From NCBI RefSeq assembly GCF_017873815.1, contig NZ_JAGGKQ010000001.1, forward strand, positions 124,001 through 188,000: DNA of 64,000 nucleotides, given 5' to 3'. The notes beneath the pieces were generated by a model. It was not told the DNA's origin. It did no database searches and saw only the letters and a program-made list of their open reading frames with translations. Shown here in pieces: positions 43,154-50,733 of the stretch; positions within the stretch are counted from its first letter, which is position 1; every line of letters begins with the position of its first letter. Origin of the DNA: Halorubrum alkaliphilum. GTDB taxonomy: Archaea > Halobacteriota > Halobacteria > Halobacteriales > Haloferacaceae. A program made the position numbers and the translations under genes.

Positions 43154-44257
43154 ATGGCACGCGCGAGCGCCGGGGCCCGCCTTCACTTCGGCTTCTGTAA
43201 CCTGAGTCTCTCACACGAGCGGCTGTACGGAGCGCTCGGACTGGCGCTCGCGGAGCCGCGGGTGGCCGTCTCGGCGACCCCCGCGGAGACGGTCACCGTT
43301 GCTCTCACGGACGACGGGGTCGCCGACGGCGAGATCGGGAACCCGAACGCCCCCGGAACCGGGACGGCGGACGCGATCCGCGAGGACGTCCGTGGGTACG
43401 CGCTCGCGGCCACGAACCGTCTTGACGTTCCGGGCGCGTCGATCACGGTGGAGTCGTTGCTCCCGCGACACGCCGGACTGGGAAGCGGCACGCAGTTGGC
43501 GGCGACGACGCTCGCGGCGGTCGCACGAGCACACGATCGGGAGCCGCGGGTCCGCGAGCACGCTCCCGCCCTCGGTCGCGGCGGGCGGTCCGGGATCGGC
43601 GTCGCGGCGTTCGAGTCGGGTGGGTTCGTCCTCGACGCGGGCCACCCGACCGCGCGGTTCACCACCGACCGCCCCGCGGACGGCGACTGGACCGTTCCGC
43701 CGGTCTCCGCGCGTCATCCGGTCCCGGAGGACTGGCGGTTCCTGCTCGTTCAGCCGGACGCCGAACCGGGGCGAGACGGGGCCGACGAGGGCGCCTCGAT
43801 GCGCGCCGCGGTCGAGCGGGCGGATCCCGGGCTGGCAGACCGGATCGCCGGCATCGTCACCCGGCGCGTGCTCCCCGCGATCGCAACGGGACGCGCGGAG
43901 GCGTTCGGCGCGGCGATCGCGGCGGTCGGGCGACTCAACGGCGCGTGGTACGCCGACGAGCAGGGCGGGGTGTACCGACCTCCGGTCGGCGACGTGGTGG
44001 CGTCGCTGTCGTCGTCGCCCGCGGTGTTCGGCGCGGGCCAGTCCTCGTGGGGACCGACCGTGTACGGCGTCACGGACGCCGACCGCGCCACGGCGGCGGC
44101 CGAGGCGGGCGATCGAGCCCTCGATCGGGCCGATATCGGCGGAACAGTTTCAGTCGTCCGCGCAACCAACGAAGGGGCCCGGGTCGTCGGCGATGGGGCC
44201 CGGAGGGTCGGCGACGCAACCTCCCGTTCCGCCGACGGGGATGAGGGACAACACTAA
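43154..44257 (+). CDS. beta-ribofuranosylaminobenzene 5'-phosphate synthase-like GHMP protein
   Basis: A 367-residue GHMP-superfamily protein. GARLHFGFCNL at the start, LLPRHAGLGSGTQLAATTLA (the GHMP loop, about 105-124), and GGRSGIGVAAFESGGFVLD (about 137-155) match beta-RFAP synthase. In methanogens this enzyme joins 4-hydroxybenzoate or p-aminobenzoate and PRPP in the first step of the methanopterin pathway. Haloarchaea use folate-type C1 carriers, so its role here is unclear. The C-terminal 35 residues are Arg/Gly/Asp-rich and probably disordered. A start at MARASAGARLHFG gives the family length. Confidence 0.82.
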   Translation: MARASAGARLHFGFCNLSLSHERLYGALGLALAEPRVAVSATPAETVTVALTDDGVADGEIGNPNAPGTGTADAIREDVRGYALAATNRLDVPGASITVESLLPRHAGLGSGTQLAATTLAAVARAHDREPRVREHAPALGRGGRSGIGVAAFESGGFVLDAGHPTARFTTDRPADGDWTVPPVSARHPVPEDWRFLLVQPDAEPGRDGADEGASMRAAVERADPGLADRIAGIVTRRVLPAIATGRAEAFGAAIAAVGRLNGAWYADEQGGVYRPPVGDVVASLSSSPAVFGAGQSSWGPTVYGVTDADRATAAAEAGDRALDRADIGGTVSVVRATNEGARVVGDGARRVGDATSRSADGDEGQH

Positions 44258-44282
44258 GCGGGACGACGACCCGTGTCGAGAC

Positions 44283-45119
44283 ATGTCGAGTCTGCCGTTT
44301 GGCGTCGCCCGCTTGGATTCGATTCTCGACGGGGGCGCACCGCCGGGAAGCGTGGTGTTGCTCGCTGGCGAATCGGGAGCCGGCGCGCGTGAGTTCCTCT
44401 ACACGAGCGCGGCGATGAACGCGCTCGCACGAACCGACGAGGAGCTGTTCGACCTGTACTACGGCGACGTACCGGGCAACGCATCCGTTCCGCCGGAGGT
44501 CCATTACCTATCGTTCACCGCGGGCGAGGACGCGCTCACCCGTGAGATGGGGTACACGATGGCCGACGAGGTGGTCGACGCCGCAGTCGAAGGGATCGAG
44601 TTTCGAGATCTCTCGCCGGAGTTCTTCCAGCTCAGTCCGATCCCGCGGGAGTGGTACGAGGGCGAAACCTCCTCGATCACGGAGTTGGGAGATCGCGGCC
44701 GGTATGACGACGTACTCACCGCCTTCGGCGACTACCTCACCGAGAACGCGACGGGGAACCTCGTCTGTATCGACTCCGTGACCGACCTCGTGAGCGTCGT
44801 TTCCGACGACATGGAGTGGAGCGACATCGCGATGGTGATGAAGGGGTTAAAAAAGGCGGCCGCCCGCTGGCAGGGGCTCATTCTGGTGTTGGTCAACGAG
44901 GACTCGCTGACCGATCAGGAGTTCGGGACGCTGATGGACGCCGCCGGCGGCACCCTCCAGTTCGCGTGGGAGAGCGGGGGGTCGAAGCGTGCGCGTACCA
45001 TGTTCGTCCGGGAGTTCCGCGGGGTGCTCTCGCGGCTCGAGGCGGAGAACATCGTTCGGTTCGAGACGGAGGTCCACGACGGCGGGTTCGACATCAGCGA
45101 CGTACGAAAGATCCGTTAA
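44283..45119 (+). CDS. KaiC/RAD55-like ATPase homologue with altered P-loop (HTR-like protein)
   Basis: A 278-residue protein of the RecA superfamily (KaiC/RAD55 branch), often called HTR-like protein in haloarchaea. The order VARLDSILDGGAPPGSVVLLAG then ESGAGAREFL is the Walker A position, but Lys-Ser/Thr is replaced by Ala-Arg. Walker B is NLVCIDSVTDLV (about 160-171), and the rest keeps the fold (GLILVLVNEDSL, TMFVREFRG). Without the P-loop Lys, ATP hydrolysis is doubtful though nucleotide or partner binding may remain. It opens a run of three same-strand genes with zinc-ribbon and DPF-motif proteins, so it probably works with them. Start is the ATG of MSSLPFGVARLD. Confidence 0.82.
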   Translation: MSSLPFGVARLDSILDGGAPPGSVVLLAGESGAGAREFLYTSAAMNALARTDEELFDLYYGDVPGNASVPPEVHYLSFTAGEDALTREMGYTMADEVVDAAVEGIEFRDLSPEFFQLSPIPREWYEGETSSITELGDRGRYDDVLTAFGDYLTENATGNLVCIDSVTDLVSVVSDDMEWSDIAMVMKGLKKAAARWQGLILVLVNEDSLTDQEFGTLMDAAGGTLQFAWESGGSKRARTMFVREFRGVLSRLEAENIVRFETEVHDGGFDISDVRKIR

Positions 45120-45209
45120 GCGATCGCCTCCGAGTATCGACTCGGAGAATCGTGCGACAGGTTACTTAAGTCTCCCACATCAACGGTATCTCGATGCGGA
45201 GGACCCGTG

Positions 45210-46139
45210 ATGAGTGATCCCGGCCCGTCGGACGCCGTCGGCGACGTCAGTGACGTCAGCAGCGAGAGCGACGTCGACGATCCGACCGACATCGCGGCCC
45301 TGGAGTCGCGCGTGGAGGAACTCACGGAACGGGTCGATGAGGACGTCGAGGACCTTCGCGAGCGGCTCGTCCGGGTGTATCGCGATGTCGAAGGGAAAGC
45401 CGAGGAGGATCACACGCACCCCGAGACGACCGACCGGATCGACGCCGTTGCGGCCGATGTCGACGAGATGGACGAGGTCACCGCTCGACTGGAGACGGAT
45501 CTCGACGCGCTCGCCGACCGAACCGAGTCAGTTGCGGGCGACGTCGCCGCGGCTGCGGAGTCGGCCGCGGACGCCGAGGATCGGGTCGAGGATCTGGCGG
45601 CGCGCGTCGAGTCGCTGGCCGACGCGAACGACGACGCCATGGACAAGCTCTCGCGGGTCGCCAGCGCAGTCGTCCGCACGCAGCGACGACTGCGGGCGCT
45701 GGAACGGGAGCAGTCCGAACGCGACCGTCTCGACGACCTCCTCGCAGAAGCCAATCGTCACGGGATCCGAACGGCGGAGTGTGACGGCTGTGGAAACGGC
45801 GTTCGACTGTCGCTGCTGTCGAAGCCGGAGTGTCCCTACTGTGAGGGTCGGATCGACGCGATCGATCCGGGTCGACGGTTCATCGGGACCACCTGGCTTC
45901 GCGTCGACAACACGCCCGCCCTCGAAGGAGCCGTCGCGGCGACGGAGGACGGCGGAGAGGCGACCGGCGGAGCCCCGGACGAGAGGGCCGCGAGCGGAGA
46001 GGCCACTAGAGGTTCCGCGAGCGGAGAACCGACGGACGGAAGAGCCGATGACCGGGAGGATCCGGCCGGACCGGATGTCAGCACTCGTGACGCCGGGAGC
46101 GACGACTCCTCCGACACCGGCGTCGGGGACGCGCGATGA
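45210..46139 (+). CDS. coiled-coil protein with zinc ribbon
   Basis: A 309-residue acidic protein. Residues about 25-175 form a long coiled coil with regular heptads (IAALESRVEELTERV, VARLETDLDALADR and similar). A four-Cys zinc ribbon follows, with CDGCGNGVRL and CPYCEGRI (about 190-215), then a short folded piece (RFIGTTWLRVDN) and a disordered Gly/Glu/Asp tail of about 80 residues. I do not know the family. Its stop overlaps the ATG of the next gene by four bases. A GTG one codon earlier is an alternative start. Confidence 0.72.
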   Translation: MSDPGPSDAVGDVSDVSSESDVDDPTDIAALESRVEELTERVDEDVEDLRERLVRVYRDVEGKAEEDHTHPETTDRIDAVAADVDEMDEVTARLETDLDALADRTESVAGDVAAAAESAADAEDRVEDLAARVESLADANDDAMDKLSRVASAVVRTQRRLRALEREQSERDRLDDLLAEANRHGIRTAECDGCGNGVRLSLLSKPECPYCEGRIDAIDPGRRFIGTTWLRVDNTPALEGAVAATEDGGEATGGAPDERAASGEATRGSASGEPTDGRADDREDPAGPDVSTRDAGSDDSSDTGVGDAR

Positions 46140-46852
46140 CCGGCCCGGAAGACGGCGACCCCGAACGCGATGGGATCGAGGGCGGCGACCCCGACAACGA
46201 CGACCGGGAGGAGCTTCTCGGCTCGGAGGACCCGTCGGCCGCAGTTGCTCCGGATACGGATGACGACGTCGACGGAGATCCCTTCGAACGAATCGGGACC
46301 GACGACGAGGTCGACCCCTTCGCCGAGTTGGATGACGGCCAGTTGGATGACGATCGGAACGTCGACCACGAAAGCGGCGGGGACCACGAGGAGTCGGCCG
46401 TCAGTCAAGGGGGAGGAGACGTCTCCCACGACGGATCCCCGGACCGCGCTCTCGGCGCGAGGACGGAGCCGGACGGCGCGGACGACGGGACCGACCCGTT
46501 TGCCGAGCTCGACGCCTCACCCGACCCGGACGCACCCCCGGGGTCGGACGGGGACCCCTTCGAGCGGATGGCGGTCGACGAGGTCGACATGGACGACGTG
46601 TGGGACGCGCTCGACGACGACACGGACCTCCCGCCCGTTTCCGGGGACGAGTCGGGACCGGACACGCGAAGCGACGATGTCGTCGACAAACGCACCTACT
46701 GCCAGCGCTGTCCACATTTCGCTGAACCGCCCGAGACCGCCTGTACGCTGGAGGGAACGGACATCGTCGAGGTCATCGGCTTCGACGAGCTCCGCCTTCG
46801 AGGCTGTCCGATGGTGAGCGAGGACGGGCCGAGCTTCGACCGAAGCCGGTGA
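46136..46852 (+). CDS. acidic protein with four DPF motifs and a C-terminal Cys cluster
   Basis: A 238-residue protein. The first 180 residues are disordered and strongly acidic, carrying four short DPF motifs: DPFERI (48-53), DPFAEL (60-65), DPFAEL (120-125) and DPFERM (140-145), each in an acidic setting. The last 55 residues form a small domain with four Cys (CQRC at 189/192, Cys203, Cys224) that can bind zinc or an Fe-S cluster. The DPF copies look like docking peptides for a partner. It overlaps the coiled-coil zinc-ribbon gene (ATGA) and is followed by TFS after 48 bases. Confidence 0.72.
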   Translation: MTGPEDGDPERDGIEGGDPDNDDREELLGSEDPSAAVAPDTDDDVDGDPFERIGTDDEVDPFAELDDGQLDDDRNVDHESGGDHEESAVSQGGGDVSHDGSPDRALGARTEPDGADDGTDPFAELDASPDPDAPPGSDGDPFERMAVDEVDMDDVWDALDDDTDLPPVSGDESGPDTRSDDVVDKRTYCQRCPHFAEPPETACTLEGTDIVEVIGFDELRLRGCPMVSEDGPSFDRSR

Positions 46853-46900
46853 CGACTCGGTCACCGAACCTAAACCGCTCGGGTACGGACTGATGGCCAT

Positions 46901-47230
46901 ATGCAGTTCTGTGACGACTGCGGCTCGATGATGGTCTCGACCGACGGCGAGATGCTGTGCCAGAACGACGACTGCGGGGCGACCACGGCCCGCGATGAAG
47001 GGCTCGCCGAGCGGTTCGAGTCGACCGTCGAGCAGACCGGCGACGAGCTGATCGAGACGGAAGAAGGCGCGAACTTCGAGGGGAAACCCACCGCCACCGA
47101 CGTCGTCTGTGACGAGTGCGGCCACGAAGAAGCGTGGTACACGATCAAACAGACCGGCTCCGCCGACGAGCCGCCGACGCGCTTTTTTAAATGCAAGGAG
47201 TGCGGTCGACGCTGGCGCGGGTACAACTGA
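46901..47230 (+). CDS. transcription factor S (TFS)
   Basis: A 109-residue TFS, the archaeal counterpart of TFIIS that makes RNA polymerase cleave stalled RNA. The N-terminal zinc ribbon CDDCGSMM and CQNDDC (residues 4-25) resembles Rpb9/Rpc11. The C-terminal ribbon is CDECGHEEAWY with CKECGRRWRGYN. Between them QTGSADEPPTRFF has the invariant Asp-Glu that enters the polymerase active site. Length and layout fit completely. It follows the DPF gene after 48 bases. Confidence 0.93.
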   Translation: MQFCDDCGSMMVSTDGEMLCQNDDCGATTARDEGLAERFESTVEQTGDELIETEEGANFEGKPTATDVVCDECGHEEAWYTIKQTGSADEPPTRFFKCKECGRRWRGYN

Positions 47231-47269
47231 TCGCGTCCCGGGCGTCGGGAGTGGTTCGAGAGTCGAGTG

Positions 47270-47890
47270 TCAGTCCGAAAGCCACGGCGCCATCGCCTCG
47301 GCGACCGCCTCGGCGACGTTCCCCGTCCGGCCGATGAAGAAGTGGTCGGCCTCGAACGCGACTGTCCCGATCCCCAGCGTCTCGCCGCGCTCGACGACCG
47401 GTTCCCAGTCGGCGGTCGAGTCACGGGTCGCGTACACAACTCGGACGGGGACCCCGTGGTCGACGAGGTCGTCGAGCGCGGCGATCGCGTCGATGTCGGC
47501 GTTCAGTCGCGCCGTGGGCGCGAGCGCGCAGACGCCGGCGAGATCGGGCCACGACGCGGCCGTGACGAGCGCGACGGTCCCGCCGAACGAGAACCCGAAC
47601 AGGCCCACCCGGTCGTACCGCTCGCGCGCCCAGCCGACCGCCTCGTCCGCGTCGGTACACTCGCCGTACCCCTCGTCCCACTCGCCGTAGTCGAACCGAA
47701 GGCAGTCGATTCCGCGGTCCGCGAGCGCGTCGCTGACGGCGGTCAGTCGCTCGTCGCCGCGATGCCCACGGTGTTGCGGATGCGGGGGACAGGCGACGAC
47801 GACGGCGTCGGACCGAGTTCCGTCGCTCTCGGCGATGTCCAGCGTCGCTCGCACGTCCCGCCCGCCCGGGATGAGAACGGTGTTGCTCAC
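47270..47890 (-). CDS. alpha/beta hydrolase, dienelactone-hydrolase-like
   Basis: A 206-residue alpha/beta hydrolase without lid. Nucleophile Ser lies in GLFGFSFGGTVAL (about 95-107), the acid probably in VVYATRDSTADWEPV, and His in FEADHFFIGRTG. The N-terminal VVVACPPHPQHRGHRGDERL and FDYGEWDEGYGE match the small CocE/YpfH-like group. It is a soluble esterase-like enzyme with unknown substrate. It is convergent with TFS. Confidence 0.82.
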   Translation of the reverse strand: MSNTVLIPGGRDVRATLDIAESDGTRSDAVVVACPPHPQHRGHRGDERLTAVSDALADRGIDCLRFDYGEWDEGYGECTDADEAVGWARERYDRVGLFGFSFGGTVALVTAASWPDLAGVCALAPTARLNADIDAIAALDDLVDHGVPVRVVYATRDSTADWEPVVERGETLGIGTVAFEADHFFIGRTGNVAEAVAEAMAPWLSD

Positions 47891-47918
47891 GGAGATATGA
47901 GGCGGCGCTCGTGCGCGA

Positions 47919-48317
47919 TCACGGCACCTGCGTCACGTCGTCGACGCCGTCGAGGGCCTCGATGTCCGCGGCGAGGGCGTCCTGATCCACGCCGGCCTCG
48001 TAGTAGACCACGATATCGAAGGTGCCGTCACGGAGCAGCTGTTGACACTCCCAGACGAACGACTCATCGTCGAGGGTGAGTCCCTGGAACTGGTTCGAGG
48101 AGAAGTCGGTGTCGTCGTTGCCCGCCTCGATGTACGTCTCGCCTTTCGCGGCGTGCTCGGCGATGATGTCGTTAAGTTCGACGGTCAACTCGTGGAGTTC
48201 GAGGTCCTCCTGGCCGCTCAGCGTCGTGTGGACGACACAGCCGACGAGTTCGATGTCCCCGGGCTCTAGGAGCGCTTTCGTCCGCTCGTAGAGGTCGCTG
48301 TCGATAGCCTCGCTCAT
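47919..48317 (-). CDS. DUF5778-like haloarchaeal protein
   Basis: A 132-residue acidic soluble protein. MSEAIDSDLYERTKALLEPG then GDIELVGCVVHTTLSGQEDLE and a C-terminal alternating alpha/beta part. I place it tentatively in DUF5778, a haloarchaeal family of unknown role. It precedes the hydrolase gene on the same strand with 28 bases between them, so they may share a transcript. Confidence 0.6.
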   Translation of the reverse strand: MSEAIDSDLYERTKALLEPGDIELVGCVVHTTLSGQEDLELHELTVELNDIIAEHAAKGETYIEAGNDDTDFSSNQFQGLTLDDESFVWECQQLLRDGTFDIVVYYEAGVDQDALAADIEALDGVDDVTQVP

Positions 48318-48473
48318 ACGTTCGGTTTCGACCTCGGCGATTAAACGGGTGGCGATCCGGCCGTGGAGATCGGACTCTCCCGCGTCGACCGAGCGCGATC
48401 CCCACGGTTGTCGACGCGGACTCGGCCGACACGACTTAACCGGCGTCGACCGAACGAGAGATCGAGACGACCC

Positions 48474-49169
48474 ATGACCGACGATGCCGACTTCGGGGAT
48501 CGACTGGAGTCACGGACGGAGACGTATCTCGATCGACTGAACGACTGTATCGAGCACCTTCCGGAGGCCTTCGATCGATACGAGGCCGACGCGGAGTACC
48601 GCGAGACCGTGGAGCGGATCGGGGCCATCGAGAGCGAGTGTGACGAGCTGAACCGCGAGATAACCGGATCGATCACTGACTCCGGGCCCGAGGAGATGGG
48701 ACTGCTCAACACCCGGATCAACTTCAACGCCGCGTCGCTCATCGAGCTGTACAACGATCTGGACGTGATCGCCAACCACACCGAGCGGATCACCCAAGAG
48801 CTCGCGATGACTCGCCCCGAACACGGTACCGCTCCCTTCGATGGATTAGCCGAGATGGCTGCTGAAACCGTCGAAATGGCGTCGGCGCTTCAGGGGGTCG
48901 TGGAGCGGTTCGTCCACGGACTCACCGTCCCGAACGCTACCGTGACCTTGGTGGAGGGGATCGAAACGGTTCAGAACGGCGAGAGCCGCTGTGACGCGAT
49001 CCGCGACGAGGTGATCGAGACGGCCTTCGACGACGGGCGGACCGCCGACGCGCTGTTGTACCGCGAGTTCGCCATTCTCCTTGACGAACTCGCTAACACG
49101 ATGGAGGACGTAACCGACCGGATCGTCGTCATCGCCAGCGACGAACCCGGGATCGTCACTGAACCATGA
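48474..49169 (+). CDS. DUF47/PhoU-like protein
   Basis: A 231-residue all-helical protein. The pattern of long helices (DRLNDCIEHLPEAFDRYEAD, SECDELNREITGSITD, and so on) and the internal DVIANHTERITQELAM strongly suggest DUF47, a PhoU-like family usually next to phosphate transporters. No phosphate transporter lies in this window, so it is an orphan member. The start is the ATG of MTDDADFGDRL. Confidence 0.8.
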   Translation: MTDDADFGDRLESRTETYLDRLNDCIEHLPEAFDRYEADAEYRETVERIGAIESECDELNREITGSITDSGPEEMGLLNTRINFNAASLIELYNDLDVIANHTERITQELAMTRPEHGTAPFDGLAEMAAETVEMASALQGVVERFVHGLTVPNATVTLVEGIETVQNGESRCDAIRDEVIETAFDDGRTADALLYREFAILLDELANTMEDVTDRIVVIASDEPGIVTEP

Positions 49170-49188
49170 TTTCAGTGGAGCCGTCTCT

Positions 49189-49653
49189 TTATATATCCTC
49201 AAGGCGCCGAAGCGTCGCCCGAACGTCTCCCGGTGTCGCGTACGGCCCGCCTTCCACGCGGTGGTCCGCGATCAGGATCGGGATCGGGTTCGCCCGGAGC
49301 GCGCTCGTCACGAGTTCGAGGTCCTCCGGCTCGTTGTCGTCGAGTCCGGCCAGCCGCGTCAGCCGACTCACTGAGACCGACTCGCCGTAGGGCACGTCGT
49401 CGAGCGCGTCGAGCACCGCACGCCGGTCGGTCGGGACCGTGAGCGCGGTGTCGATGTCGCCGAACGTCTCGCGATCGCCACGGAGATAGTCGCCGATCCG
49501 GTCGAGCAATGCGTGTTCGGTGTCGGCGTCGTCCGCGACCGCTCCGGGGAACGACACGGCGATGACACGACCGCCGGCGAAACCCACCTCGACGACGGCG
49601 TCGAGGTCGTCGTACTCGCGCGCGAAGACGCCGGAGGTACCGGTATCGTTCAT
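49189..49653 (-). CDS. alkyltransferase-like protein (MGMT fold without the reactive Cys)
   Basis: A 154-residue protein. The C-terminal half (about 80-150) is the DNA-binding winged-helix of O6-methylguanine-DNA methyltransferase: DDVPYGESVSVSRLTRLAGL and VTSALRANPIPILIADHRVE. Active MGMT has PCHRV; here the position reads ADHRV, so the alkyl-accepting Cys is replaced by Asp or is missing. Such alkyltransferase-like proteins bind alkylated bases and pass them to excision repair. The N-terminal half resembles the MGMT N-domain. It is convergent with the DUF47 gene. Confidence 0.78.
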   Translation of the reverse strand: MNDTGTSGVFAREYDDLDAVVEVGFAGGRVIAVSFPGAVADDADTEHALLDRIGDYLRGDRETFGDIDTALTVPTDRRAVLDALDDVPYGESVSVSRLTRLAGLDDNEPEDLELVTSALRANPIPILIADHRVEGGPYATPGDVRATLRRLEDI

Positions 49654-49953
49654 GCCCCATGGTCGGATACGGCGACGCTTAAGCGGTGGGAAGCGTCTCG
49701 ACCGGTGTTTGCGACCGGTTTCGATCCGACGCTCGGTCCCGTCGCGGACGCGTTCGCGGACGGCGACCGCTGATGCCCGGCGCTCGCGTAGGGTTCGCGG
49801 TTTGTTTATAAACGTCCGGAATCGGGTCGTGTACCAGTTATAAACCGATCCCGTCCGACGGATCCACACCACCACACTCACCCCGCCCCAGACGGGGCCT
49901 CCCGTCCCACTCCCGCAACTCTTATGTACAGATGAGTCCATTAGTGTACAGTA
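49654..49953. other. 300-base upstream region of trpC
   Basis: No gene is seen here. GTTTATAAAC at 49803-49812 and TTATAAACC at 49838-49846 look like TATA boxes, but their transcript would begin well before trpC. The last 30 bases contain the trpC promoter with two TGTACA boxes. A third partial box, GTGTACCAG, is at about 49830. Confidence 0.5.
49925..49951 (+). promoter_or_regulatory. two TGTACA boxes (TRP-box-like) in the trpC promoter
   Basis: TGTACAG occurs at 49925-49931 and 49945-49951, exactly 20 bp (two turns) apart. The first overlaps the TATA region (CTTATGTA) about 27 bases before the ATG at 49954; the second covers the expected transcription start. TGTACA is the TRP-box bound by the tryptophan repressor TrpY in Methanothermobacter. 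A TrpY-like repressor here is inferred. Confidence 0.65.
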
Positions 49954-50733
49954 ATGGAGGACACAGCGGAGTTGGCCCCGGCGGTCCGGTCGATCCTGTC
50001 CGCCGCACGCGACCGCGCGGCCGAGGGTCGGTCGGGAACCGTCTCAGTCGAGGGCGCGCGCGACCTGCCCGCCGCCTTCGAGGCGGCCGAGGCGGACGGG
50101 CGCGTCCCGGTGATCGCGGAGGTAAAGCCGACCAGTCCGACGACCGAGGGAACCCGCGAGGACGACCCGGTCGCGCTCGCGGAGTCGATGGTCGCGGGCG
50201 GGGCGGCGGCGCTCTCGGTGCTCACGGAGCCGGCACACTTCGGCGGAAGTGTCGAGACCCTCGAACGGGTCCGTGCGGCGGTCGACGTACCGGTCCTCCG
50301 AAAGGACTTCGTCGTCGACGAGTCACAGCTCGACGCGGTCGAGAGCGACGTCGTCCTGCTGATCGCGCGGTTCGTCGGCGACGACCTCCCGGAGCTGCTC
50401 GCGGCCGCGCGCGACCGCGGCTTCCAAGTCCTCGTTGAGGTCCACGACCGGGAGGAGCTCGCCGCCGCACTCGACGCGGGCGCGACGATCATCGGCGTGA
50501 ACAACCGCGATCTGGCGGAGCTCGAAGTCGACCTCGCGACCTTCGAGTCGGTCGCACCCGAGGTGCCCGACGATGTCACGCTGATAGCCGAGAGCGGGAT
50601 CGGATCGCCCGCGGACGTCCGCCGGATGCGTGCGGCGGGCGCGGACGCGCTGTTGATCGGGAGTGCCATCATGGACGGAGACGTGGAGGCGAACACGCGG
50701 ACACTTACCGGCGAGCACACCACACCACAATGA
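49954..50733 (+). CDS. trpC: indole-3-glycerol-phosphate synthase
   Basis: A 259-residue TIM-barrel enzyme making indole-3-glycerol phosphate from CdRP. Catalytic segments: [44 protein letters not shown] and [12 protein letters not shown], with [12 protein letters not shown] at the phosphate site. Full length. It starts the trpCBA operon and its stop overlaps trpB by four bases. Two TGTACA boxes are in its promoter. Confidence 0.96.
   Translation: MEDTAELAPAVRSILSAARDRAAEGRSGTVSVEGARDLPAAFEAAEADGRVPVIAEVKPTSPTTEGTREDDPVALAESMVAGGAAALSVLTEPAHFGGSVETLERVRAAVDVPVLRKDFVVDESQLDAVESDVVLLIARFVGDDLPELLAAARDRGFQVLVEVHDREELAAALDAGATIIGVNNRDLAELEVDLATFESVAPEVPDDVTLIAESGIGSPADVRRMRAAGADALLIGSAIMDGDVEANTRTLTGEHTTPQ

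Noticed and set aside
49654..49773. Small protein between the alkyltransferase-like gene and trpC
   Set aside because: A frame here reads like protein at its end but has no suitable start and runs into the antisense of the neighbouring gene.
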